A stretch of 64,000 bases of DNA from Eutreptiella sp. 'Long Island Sound 2002' (lineage: Eukaryota; Euglenozoa; Euglenophyceae; Eutreptiales; Eutreptiaceae), in NCBI GenBank assembly GCA_964036045.1, contig OZ038385.1, positions 56,001,919-56,065,918 on the forward strand, read 5' to 3'. A model generated the notes under the pieces. That model ran no database searches. It saw nothing but the letters and a program-made list of their open reading frames with translations, and was not told the origin of the DNA. Made by a program: the position numbers and the translations under genes. This document shows positions 42,602-52,961 of the stretch, in pieces (position 1 is the stretch's first letter; each line of letters starts with the position of its first letter).

Positions 42602-45600
42602 GGACGCTCTGGTGGCACCCAAGACCTGGTGTTTTGGGTACGTATCCGACTAGGGGGACGTGAATACCTGGGGGTACTGGATACTGGAGCCACAATATCG
42701 ATAGTGGCCAAGAAAATTTTACCTTGTGGGAGCCTGAAGAACACCATGACCACCGCCGCTATACGCATGGGGGATGGACATGTGGTGCACAGCTGCGGGG
42801 ACTGTGAAGTGGAGGTACCTATGGGTTCCAGGACTATCGCCCATCGGTTCTATGTGATGGACACTGATGCCTTCGACTTTGTACTGGGTACTGACTTCTT
42901 CGTGCAGCACTCCCAGATACAATCCCTGACGCTGCAAGCGCCCTACCTCCTGTACGTGGACCACGGCAGTGGCAGAGAGTCTGTGCCACTGGAGCAGTCG
43001 GAACATACCTCGAGTTACCTGAGACTATCGAAGGAGGAGCCCTCGAACATGATGGCGGCCTCCAAAACTGAGGACTATCAACTATTGGGGGAAGTCCTAG
43101 ACCAAGGTCTGAAGGAGTTGGGTTACTCTCGAGAAGACCTAAGTGTGGAGCTGTTCGCCAGCGACAAGCAGCATGTACTGGACCTATACTGCAGCAAGGG
43201 GAAGAACTGCAGCTACAAATTTTACTGGCCCTCTTTCGGGATGGCCTACGGGAACCCCAGATTCAGTGAACTGGGGAAGGTGCTGACCAAGGTGGCCTTG
43301 GAACGTTCCCGTATGGTCCTGTGTTCCCCCGATTGGGGAGCCCATGGGGGCAACGAGTACTGGCGAACCCTCCTTGACAAGCTGACTATCAGCTCGGTGC
43401 GATTACCTGATGAGGCCATCTACGTGCCTCTGGGACGCAAGACGCCCATTGGGAAGCCCGGATGGGGGAGTATGCTCAGCGTGGTGGACGGAAGTCTTAC
43501 CACCATCCCCTGGGAAGACCTGGACCCTACTCTGGTCCAGGCTATACAACGAGAAAGCGATGGACTCGCCTTGGGTGACTTGAAGGATCGCCTACAACCT
43601 CAAGATGCTGTTGAAACTACACCCGGAGGAGATGAGTACGTCGTGACTGACACCAACGCCCCCAATTCTCCCTGTCATGTACCTGTTCCTGATGGAGTCT
43701 CTGAGTGTGGACTATCTGAGCTACCTAGCTCTATCAACTCAGACGACGAAACTGAGCACGACGCCTTCTTCGTGCAGACCGGGGTGGAGGAAGTGGAGAA
43801 CGCCGAGTACGTCGCCCCACTAAAACCCCTACTCTCCATGAGGGTGGAAGACCCCGTGGATGAAGAGCTGGACCCTCGATCCAGGCTCAGGGAGTATGTG
43901 GATTCCAAGAGAAGGTTGGTGGCGAAAAAGCTATGCTACGCGAAGCCTACCCGCAGCTCATGGCCACTGAAGCAAGGACGTATGGGAGACCTATCCCAAC
44001 TGAAGGAGGACCTCGAACAGAAGATCACCACCTGGCAAAGGGAGGTAGATCTCAAGCTCATGAAGAGCGTATGGGGTGCCCATGTGAGGACCCCAGAGGA
44101 GGACGACCTCTCGGAGGAATGTGTATGTGAACCCCCTCGAGCGTGCCTATGTTGCCATCGTCCATCGGAGATGGTTGAGCAAGACCTTCTGTATGCCTAC
44201 CAAGGGCTGAAGGACACTACCACGGGCGAAGAGTCGGTGGAGGATCACCTCCCGACGTCTATTCAGGGGGCAAGCAACTTACACTCCGACGAGGATTTGG
44301 AGGACAAGATCAAGATATTGGACCCGCGGGTACAGAAGCTGATAAGGACCTATCTGGAGGTGTTCGGAGAACTACCCCCTCCAGCGTCATGTGACAAGCT
44401 GGTACAGATGGACCTCAAGCTGAAACCCGAGTTCGTGGGTCACAAGATACGGAGGAGACCCTATCCAGCTCCTAAAGAGCAGGCCGACGAGATTGAGCGA
44501 CAGATACAGGAGTGTATCGACGGTGGCCTAGTCCTGGAGTACAAGGACGGGGACTACCCCCTACACTGCAGCCCCTGTTTCCTGGTGGCTAAACCACGGT
44601 CTACAGCCAAACGGCTGGTAGTGGACTATGGAGAGCTGAACAAGAAGACGCTGAACCACTCAGGGTCCATTCCCAATATGGAGTCTACCCTGGAGAAGAT
44701 AGCCTCCTGTCGCTACAAGACCAAGATGGACAAGCGAAGTGGATTCTGGCAAGTGGACCTGACGCCCAACGCGCAGGAACTACTGGCCTTCATCACCCCT
44801 CAGGGGAGGGTATCCAAGTGGAAGGTCATGCCGTTTGGCGTGGCTAACGCACCCGCTCTGTTCCAAGAGCTGATGAACAAGATCTTGTCCATCCTACGAA
44901 GGAGACCTAAGGTGCAGGAGCTCATATCCCGTGGGACCCAGATGGAGGCTCACATCGACGATGTATGCCTCGGGACCAACACCCAGGAGGATCACCTAAT
45001 CCTCTTGGGTGAGTTCTTTGCGGTCTGCCAGGAGAACCACACACGACTCAAGCTGGAGAAGTGTGAGTTCATGCAGGAGACCATGCAGTACTTGGGGTTT
45101 GACGTTGGCTATGGGTGGTGGACCCCAGCGGCCTCTAAGGCCAAACCCCTGATGGATGCCAAGGTACGACACGAAGACCCCAAGAAAGGACTTCATGATG
45201 TACGCAGTTTCATTGGGGCGTGCAGCTTCTATCGCCACCACATCAAAAACTTCACCTACACCAGTGCTGTACTGACTGACTTGATCAAGAAGAGTACCAC
45301 TTGGCGCTGGGGCCCACGAGAGCAACAAGCGTTTGACAAGCTCAAAGACAAGGTAGCCAACGCTAAGTGCTTGGGCGTGCCTAGGGCACAAGGGGAGATT
45401 ATCCTGGTGACCGACGCCAGCAATGTGGGCGGTGGTGGAACGTTGTTCCAATGGCAAGCACTAGAGAAGGAGGAGTTCGACTCGGCCATTTCCCAATGGG
45501 GGACGGAAGGTCTCAACCGAGATGGAACCCTCAAGCACAGCTACCCTGACGACAAGTGGGTCCTAGTACCTCTGGGCCACTGGAACTGGAAGTGGAACCA

Positions 45601-47527
45601 GGCCAGGGGGAACTACTCCACCTATGAGTAGGAATTGCTCGCGGGTATGCTGGTGCTATCCTCGCAAACGCGACTATTGGGGAGTAACCCTGTGGTCTGG
45701 CTGTGCGACCAAGAACCGGTCCGCAGTTTCCAGAAGGGCCCCCCACCTGAGAAGGCCAAGCTACGTCGCTGGTGGACCTACCTCAGTCAACTACGGCTGA
45801 CGGTACACCATATCCAGGGAGTGAAGAACGAGTGCGCCGACTACATCAGCCGCAACAACTTCGATGCCCTGATTGGTGCCCGGTCTGAAGCGCTGGCTAA
45901 GGAGGCGTTCAGCCGTATGGACGTACATCTGGACCTGAACATGACCATGATACGCCCCCTGGTTGGACTCCAACAATCGGAGTACCTACAGGAGTTTGGG
46001 GATATCTACCGGCGCCTGGAGAAACGCCTTGAAACCCTCCTGGTCAACCAAGACCAGTGGAAGCGGGACAAGAGCTACCTCTGGCACGAGGACCGCATCG
46101 TGGTGCCTAGTGACCGAGTCCCAGCGCTGCTGAAGTGGACCCATGAGTCCAGTGGTCATGTGGGTGCTGACCGTACCCTGAGGCTGTTCAAGCAGTGGTT
46201 CCACACTACGTGGACTGACGACCAACTGCGGAAGACACTCCAGCCTATCGTGGACAAGTGCCCGTGCAGGTCCTGTAAACCAGGGGATATCAGGGACAGA
46301 GGTCTCTACTCGACCCTGCCCATCCCTCACTGTGCTAACAGTGTTCTATACGTGGACTACACGGAGATGCCGAAGTTCGGGGGCTATGACTTCGCCCTCG
46401 TGGTAACCTGTGGGTTGACCAGGTTTACCAGGGTGTTCCCATGTACCAAGCACATTACCGGAGAGGAGACTATCAAGATACTCCTGGAGGAGTGGTTTTG
46501 TGTCTATGGGGCGCCCAAGGAGATCAACTCCGATGAGGACGTACGAGTACGCTCAGATACTGGCTGGTACAAGAGGGTCCCGAGATCCCTCAATGTCCAG
46601 GTGTCTACGGGGATTCCCTACACTCACACGAGCAACCCCCTATGTGAGCGACAGGTTCGAGTCCTGAAGGAGAACGTCAGGATATGGTGCAAAACTGAAC
46701 GCACCAGAGACTGGGTGAGACTACTCCCCGTCATATCCTTGATGATGAACTCCCAAGAGAGTTCAGCTACTGGCTACTCGCCACATGAGCTATTCATGGG
46801 GCGCCCGGCATGGTTCCTACATGCCCCCTATCCAGAGGACACCCATTCTTCTGTGGGTGAATGGGTCCAAGAGCAACAAGCGAAGGTGGACAAGGCCAAG
46901 GCTATGCTCCAGAGAGTGAGGGAGCGTCAGTGGAACAAGAAGAACAAGCACCGTGTACCGGCCACCTACCAAGAGGGGGACTGGGTGCTGGTGCACCACA
47001 GTCGACTACCCGCCTGGCCACGCTCTACCAGCGATGACCCATACTTCGGGCCGTACAAGATCCTATCTGTGGATGGACACCGTATCACCGTGCGGTGTTC
47101 TCCCCGTCTAGGGGGGACCCTGGTGTGCGCTGCTCAACACCTGAAGCGCTACCATGATCCTGAAGACCTCTGTGGGGAGGAGTGGGAGCTGAACGACGAG
47201 GAAATCGCCGCTCTGGACCTACAAGGGGCTGCCAGCCCTATGGAAGTTGAAGGTGAACTCCCCGACATGAACGCCGAGGAGATGGCTAAGGAGGGCTTCT
47301 ACCTGGTGAAGTCTGTCCTACGCCACCGCTATCGCCAGGGTTGGCGCTTCCTCACCCTCTGGGAAGGGTTTGGAGTCGAAGAGGCCACCTGGGAGCCCTT
47401 CTCTGCATTTGTTCTACCGGAGGGACGCCTAAACTCAGTTCTGGTTGACTACTTGTCCCAGAACAACCTTGGTGAGTTGCTGAGGCTCGCTGAGACGCTT
47501 CCCTCCAAGACTAAAGCTAGGGACTGA
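42599..47527 (+). pseudogene. pol: Element B pol: protease, DIRS/Dam-like block, RT, RNase H, integrase, chromodomain (one premature TAG)
   Basis: Same frame as gag. Order: aspartic protease (VLDTGATIS, FVLGTDFF); a block VELFASDKQ...YGNPRFSELGKVLTKVA...LCSPDW (about 43147-43335); an acidic linker; a Cys cluster (CVCEPPRACLCCH, ~44120-44160); RT with PFGVANAPALFQ and HIDD (44951-44962). RNase H has TDAS, TYE, LCDQEP (Asp 45707-45709) and ADYISR. Integrase has a zinc site and DDE core (VDYTEM, NSDED, NPLCERQ). The chromodomain is GWRFLTLWEGF...TWEPF. TAG 45629-45631 replaces the Gln codon that element A has in TYEQELL, cutting RNase H; otherwise it is open to TGA 47525-47527. The terminal chromodomain probably steers integration to marked chromatin (family knowledge). 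Confidence 0.93.
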
Positions 47528-49780
47528 ACCTTACCCTTACCTGCCAAAGCGTATGTGTGAGTGTGCTATTCCTAAGGTCCTGAGAGCAAGCCGCAGAAGT
47601 GGTGTCCTAATTATACCCAAGTCTGCGCCCTTGCTGAACCTGGAGGGTTGGCTTATTGATACCACGGGGTACGCCCCGGGTCTCCCCTCCCCTATGCGCC
47701 CAATTTCTGTGCTGGCGCAAAACCTTGGGGGAATACCCAGCGTGCTAATCCAGGTATTGTTTTCCCTACCTATCTGTCTACTACAGGGAGGGGTGGCCAA
47801 AAGCTATGAAGGCATGCAAAACGCCGTTTTGCTATGTGGCCAAAACACTGACCTAACCACTGTCACAGCCCACCAACCCCGCTAAAATTGCAGGAAAAGG
47901 GTGGGACAGTGACACACCCCCTACAGGTCCTACACACCCTACAGTGGCACCATCCTGGTGGGCGAGCACTGGGCAACTGGCTCTAGCCCCCACTCAGGAC
48001 TACCACTCCTACACGCACACTCTACTGGGCGTTGCGAAGGTGAAGGTCTTATGGGTCCTAGCGACCCTCCTGTGAAATGACAAGAGAACACAGCGCTGCT
48101 AAGCAACTGTGGCCTAACAGGGGACGCCACAACGCGTTTCCCCTGCTAGGGCTTGGAGGGAAGGAGTGCTCTCGCGTGCAAGGCGCAGATGTCGATGAAG
48201 TCGGACTCCCTGCTCTGCCACAGGCGGAGCGGAGTTACTTGTTTGTGTGATCTGCGCCCTTGTTTAGCAGGGCATAAAAAAAAATGCTGCTGCACCAATC
48301 ACCCTACCTGCCCACCTGTAAAACAAAGGCAAATGAAAGGGCGTTTGCGGCGGAGGAACCAAGCCACACTCCAGGTATTATACCCTTCTCAGTGTGCCCT
48401 ATAATACACTGTCCGCAAACACGCTGCAGGAGCAGCTACCCTTATCAAGCAAGCAAGCGTTAAGGGACTCCTCAGGTTCTCTTAAAGAACGTAACGAGGA
48501 GCCCCTGAGTAGCCTAAACAAGGTTTACCGTGCGCACTTCGCGTGGCCTACCCTTTAATGCGTGTGTGCATGCGCGAGTATGCACGCCTTTCCAGGGCAA
48601 ACCTGCCCATCTCAGCCACGATCTTGACTCCACCAGGGGGTGGCCCCGCCTGGGCGTACCTACCTTACCTACCGCTGGGAAGTGAAGCAAGGTGAGAGGA
48701 CAAAAGGGGCGCACGCGAAGAACGTTGCAATGCACTTGTGTGTATGTCTAATCACCCTGATCTGACCGCTAATCATCTGCAATCTTTCTAATCAATCCCT
48801 CTATCGCGTTCTATCTTTGTTAGCGCTGCTACAAGGCTCGTTCACGGAGACACGAGAGGAGCAATGTGTATGCGGCATGCGAGACGAACATACCTGTAGT
48901 CTATACCTGATTCATTGAAGTCTTCTTTGTTGGTTTTCGAATTCTTGAATTTTTGAAGCTTCTTTTAGTGTGGGGGGATTCTGTATGTTTAGTTATTAAT
49001 GTGTGTCTCGTCATTTTCAAGACTACGTGAGACATACGTTTATAATTCCATTATTTCTCCATTTTCCGGCGCTTCGCTAGGAGCCGCTCCTGCGCGCCGC
49101 CATTTTATGCGTATGAATTTCTGGATTTAAAAAATCCAAAGATGACTATAATTTCTATAAAAATGTGCTTCTAATGCACAATTGGATTCTGCTCAGGTGT
49201 GTCGTTTCAGAAAAATTCTACGCCGTCATTTGACGGATTTTGGTGTCGTCGCTTCGTTTTTGCGTGGATTCGTCCATAATTCTCCCATTCCTGCCTCTGC
49301 AGATACCCACGCGCAGCCTCGCTGAGTAGGCCGTGTTCGGGCCGAAACGCAGGTGCCTGGAGAGACTGAGCAGAACCAAGACACCACCAAGGGGCAATTT
49401 TAATTTTCTTTCGACTCCCTTCGCCCTAAGACAGGTCACAGGTCGCCAGCAGGTTTACGAGAACCCATGCGAGTGTGTATAATGTGTCTTGCGTTTGGGT
49501 TGTGTCGACGCTGCGTCTTGGAGGGAGGGATGCATATGCACATGTTTGGCATGCTCCCATACTAACCCAACCAAGCCACAGGAGCCCCGGCAGCGCCATG
49601 AGCGCTGAGTCTTCTGTAGGATATGATACAATCAGAGCAGCAAAAGGACGCCAGCCATGGTGAGCGCCCATTTTTCAGTGTGAGGGAGACTGTAGGTATT
49701 TTAAAGTAGATGTGGAAACCAAGGAAAGGCCAAGAAAAATTCCCTTTTTCCTAAAATGCGACAGTGGTGGCCACCACAGC
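47528..49780 (+). other. 3' untranslated region of element B
   Basis: 2.25 kb with no credible gene; collinear with 11141-13384 of element A, with small indels (e.g. near 48590-48700). Conserved features: an A9 run near 48276, GC-rich hairpin-prone sequence near 49065-49105, and the PPT at the end. Confidence 0.75.
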
Positions 49781-49790
49781 ACAAGGGGGG
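49781..49790 (+). promoter_or_regulatory. Polypurine tract of element B
   Basis: ACAAGGGGGG immediately before the 3' LTR, identical to that of element A. Confidence 0.82.
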
Positions 49791-50588
49791 AGTAAGAAAA
49801 AGTGCTTTTCCATTGCTTTGAGGCATACTCTAGTTGTATTAGAGATGCACTGAGCATCCATGCATTTTAATCTTAGTATTGGTCCAACCAAAACTGGTGA
49901 TAACACATTTTGACCTATGGAACCAAACACCCAATCAGGATATGGAGTGGACCCCTTAATCCCCTTTCAATGTGAAGTAAAACATCTTTTCCTGAGTTGA
50001 CTGAGCACTGACTTACCTAAAGTAGAGCCTATGAATTTATCTATGTTTTTCCATGAATTCTTAGCTATTCTAGTGGTATGCACCCTAGGGGGCTGGGCAC
50101 CTCTTTTTGAGAGGTCCTGGGTTCAATTCCTGGTCAGCCTAGCTAAGTAGGAACATCCCATGTGACATGGCAGTGACCTCATCGCCACATACCATGCCAC
50201 CTCAGCACATATGGGACCCAAAACAAAGAGTGCACATCTCCTAAGATGGCACTATGGAGAGAGAGTGATCCTGAGGCAGTTTTCTAACTCTTTTCCAAAA
50301 ACATTTCAGCTATCTTTGTGAATATGCATTCATATGTGACCTGAGTTGCAGTTTCTGTGAATATCCAATCATCTTTCACTGTTTACACTGCAGCCCTTCA
50401 TGCTTTGATCCTGAATTACCTTCTCCTTGCATACTATTGGCTTGGGCTATCCTGGATTGACTTGGCTTTACTGTATTTCAACAAACAAAAGCTTTTCATC
50501 ATCCAAAACAAGCAGCAGGACACCCTACAGCAACAACAAGCAGCAGGAGAAGCAAAAACACAGTGCTGAAAACACTATAAACTTTTCT
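49791..50588 (+). repeat. 3' LTR of element B (798 bp)
   Basis: Same length as 39213-40010, with two differences seen: a change in the D-arm of the tRNA-like module (CTATCC to CTATTC) and GGAAG to GGAAC near 50156. Followed by the ATATT duplication. Confidence 0.95.
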
Positions 50589-50593
50589 ATATT
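50589..50593. repeat. Target duplication of element B, right copy
   Basis: ATATT. It is followed directly by TGCAG, which looks like the splice acceptor of the next exon, so B sits in the polypyrimidine/acceptor region of an intron. Confidence 0.85.
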
Positions 50594-50598
50594 TGCAG

Positions 50599-52961
50599 AT
50601 GGCAATTATTGGTGTGTATCTAGACAGCACAGCGTGGAAGCGATTGCGAAGATCCGGGAGAAGCGACGCACAGGGTGTCTGAATCTGAAGCAGTGGCATA
50701 CTACATGCATCGCCGATATTCTGAAGCCTACGACACTGTGGGGCTTCTGTGCAAAGCTGGCGGGACAAGCACAAGGAAGCGCACAAGACGTTGAGCCAAT
50801 ACCGCTATATGAGGCAGCAGATAACCTCATTCGATGTGTTGAAGATCAGCGGCGGCGAGGCCTGCCTGACATGTACAGCAATCTCAAGATGGCCATTGTG
50901 GATGCTGTGCAGATGAGTGCCCTGGTTCCAACCGCTGAACTGAAGCAGCGTGGTCAATTCGTATGTTCATTAATCGTTGTTTCGATTCTGTTCATTGCGC
51001 GAGGCCTCGCGCATAACCTTGTCATTTTCAGGACAAAACGTACAAATTGTGGAAGGATTTCATGACGTTTGCCTACTATGCTGGTCCGGAAGCTGTGAAA
51101 GGTCTGCAGAAGTTCCACAACGAAGGGGAGAAAGTCACGAAGAATGCGCTGAAGAAACTGGACGGGATCCTCTTGCCGGAGTTCTACGAGAAAGTGGCAG
51201 AAGTGATGCACGAAGAAAAAACAACCCTCAAATCCTTGAAGAATTGGTTCGACGACATCATCCTTGACCAGTGGGCCTCAATGCATCTGGACCACCCGCA
51301 CAACGGCCCGTACGTTCGACCTGAGAAAAGTGTGTACCATCGACGAGACGTGTGTTCCGTTTCTGCATTGGTGCGCTGCACCTTCTCCATTTCTGTTCTT
51401 TAGCCAAGGACATGCGCACCCGCAAAGAGGTTGCTGCACTTGGAAGGCCTGCCCTGAAGGTGACTCTTGGTACATGGGGCTACTGGCAAGAACCTGAAGG
51501 CAAAAGTCGCGGTCCTTGGCCGGCATGGAAATCCATGATTCGCGCAACACTGTGGCAGGTGGCAGAGAAGGGCAGACCCGCCTCCCTAAAAATCCTCAAC
51601 GTCCAAAACAAAATTGGGTCAGGAGCCTACCAAAAGCCGTGTGGTGCCCCCGGCTACTGGCATTACTGGTGACTTCAAGACACTGGCAACTCAAACTATC
51701 ACAATTGAGGCGACCCGAACTGTAGCTCTGGCCCACGATCCCCCGAGGCGGTTCATCGAGATTAACAAGAACCTGATGGTCATCAACGGCGACATATTTG
51801 AACATCTTGCTCCTGAGATGATGTGCCCAGCCTGGCTGTATGAAGAGATGGCGCGTGCCGATACCCTTATCTGCAGCTCTCAAACTGTTGTTGACAACAT
51901 GTACGACGTGCTGGAAACGGAAACAGAGAGGCGTCTCAACAATGATTTCAACGAGCCGCGCATGGCTAACATGTTGCATGTTCCCATCTTCAGTTGGCCA
52001 GTCAAACCGAAGACAGCAGGGGATCCTACAACATTCGACGTTTGCTGGTTGCTGATTTCGTCACCAGATAGCTGGACGAAAAAGGTATAATGTCGTCTTT
52101 GCGTCCTCTCTTTGCGCGAGGCCTCGAGCAATAACTTCTCCCTCATTGCAGATTCCAAATTATCTGACTTTTGGACCTACTCAAGTAGAGGAGATGGATG
52201 ACGATGAATTTGACGGTCCCCTTCCGATAACGACGGTTCTGTGGTATTTCGACACTCACCTCTATTTCCTGAAGAACGATAAGAGCTTCAAGCCTTCGTT
52301 TGTGTTCATTGATCATCAGCCAGACCTGGTGTGCAAGATTGCTTCCATCGAGCCGGATTCTCGCATGTACCTTCTTGTTGTCACCACCGACAATCTCTCC
52401 GATTGGGTCAACAGAGTGCAGACTCACTTGAACCACGTCTTGACACAAGGGTCAAAACTGCACGCGTCTCGTGCTTGGGACCAGCAAGCCAACTGGGCAA
52501 ACCGTGGCATTCCCCTTTGGGTTCGCGATGAGAAGTTGGGTTCTGAGGCGTTGTCGCTGAAGGAGGAAGAGACTGTTCAGAAAGGTCAAGGTGCAGAAGC
52601 ACTGGCCCCTGCAAAGCGGAAGTCTACTGGTGGGGAACCAGCCCCCAAGAAAAAGAAGACTACTTCCAAGCCTAAGGCAGCGAAGTCGGTTACCGGTGAA
52701 GAATCCGACGAGAGCGATGGGGATGAGGAGGAGGAGAGCGAGGAAGAAGAGGAGGAGGAACCGCAGGTCTCCCAAGGCAAGGCAGCGAAGAAAGCGGCAG
52801 CGAAACCGAGGCCCGAGGAAACCGGGGCCAGAGCTCAATTCAAGCAGCCAGCTCGTCAGTCCCAACGAAGGGACCAGCCCGCACAGCCACCGCCAAAGAG
52901 TAAGACGTCCGTTGCTAAGGCTCTGGGTTCTAAGATGCAAGTTGTTCCCAAGAAAAAGTAA
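50599..52961 (+). CDS. Unrecognised probably nuclear protein, five exons
   Basis: Exons 50599-50960, 51032-51329, 51404-51558, 51623-52084 and 52152-52961; all four introns are GT-AG and keep the frame, with phases 0, 1, 0, 0. The first exon starts two bases before a codon boundary, so a further upstream exon must exist (16486-17173 fits). About 695 residues are visible. The first two thirds are globular and mostly helical (KTYKLWKDFMTFAYYAGPEA, LKNWFDDIILDQW, HVPIFSW). The last ~140 residues hold a basic nuclear-localisation-like segment (PAKRKSTGG...PKKKKTTSKPK), an acidic tract (DGDEEEESEEEEEEEP) and a basic tail (MQVVPKKK). AATAAA lies at 53294. No known domain; it may be a host gene or an old domesticated or low-copy mobile gene. 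Confidence 0.72.
50961..51031 (+). other. Intron, 71 nt, with palindrome
   Basis: Starts GTATGTTC and ends TTTTCAG; contains TGCGCGAGGCCTCGCGCA (50996-51013). Confidence 0.75.
51330..51403 (+). other. Intron, 74 nt
   Basis: Starts GTGTGTACC and ends TGTTCTTTAG; splits a codon (A/CC, Thr). Contains the small hairpin GGTGCGCTGCACC. Confidence 0.7.
51559..51622 (+). other. Intron, 64 nt
   Basis: CAG/GTGGCAGAG ... TTGGGTCAG/GAG. Removing it joins two open frames that otherwise look frameshifted; the acceptor tract is A/C-rich rather than pyrimidine-rich. An alternative is a one-base indel in the A5 run at 51588-51592. Confidence 0.6.
52085..52151 (+). other. Intron, 67 nt, with palindrome
   Basis: Starts GTATAATG and ends CATTGCAG; contains TTGCGCGAGGCCTCGAGCAA (52112-52131), nearly the same palindrome as the intron at 50961. 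Confidence 0.75.

Larger units (their letters stand above)
39213..50588 (+). mobile_element. Ty3/gypsy chromovirus element B, complete, with LTRs and target duplication
   Basis: 11,376 bp: 5' LTR, PBS, gag, pol, a long 3'UTR, PPT and 3' LTR, flanked by ATATT. The two LTRs have identical length and I see only two differences (near 50068 and 50156), so the insertion is recent. Structurally it lacks nothing, but one premature TAG lies in RNase H. Confidence 0.95.

Noticed and set aside
51588-51592. One-base frameshift in the A5 run of the spliced gene
   Set aside because: A 64-nt GT-AG intron (51559-51622) in phase 0/0 explains the frame change and matches the other intron sizes.
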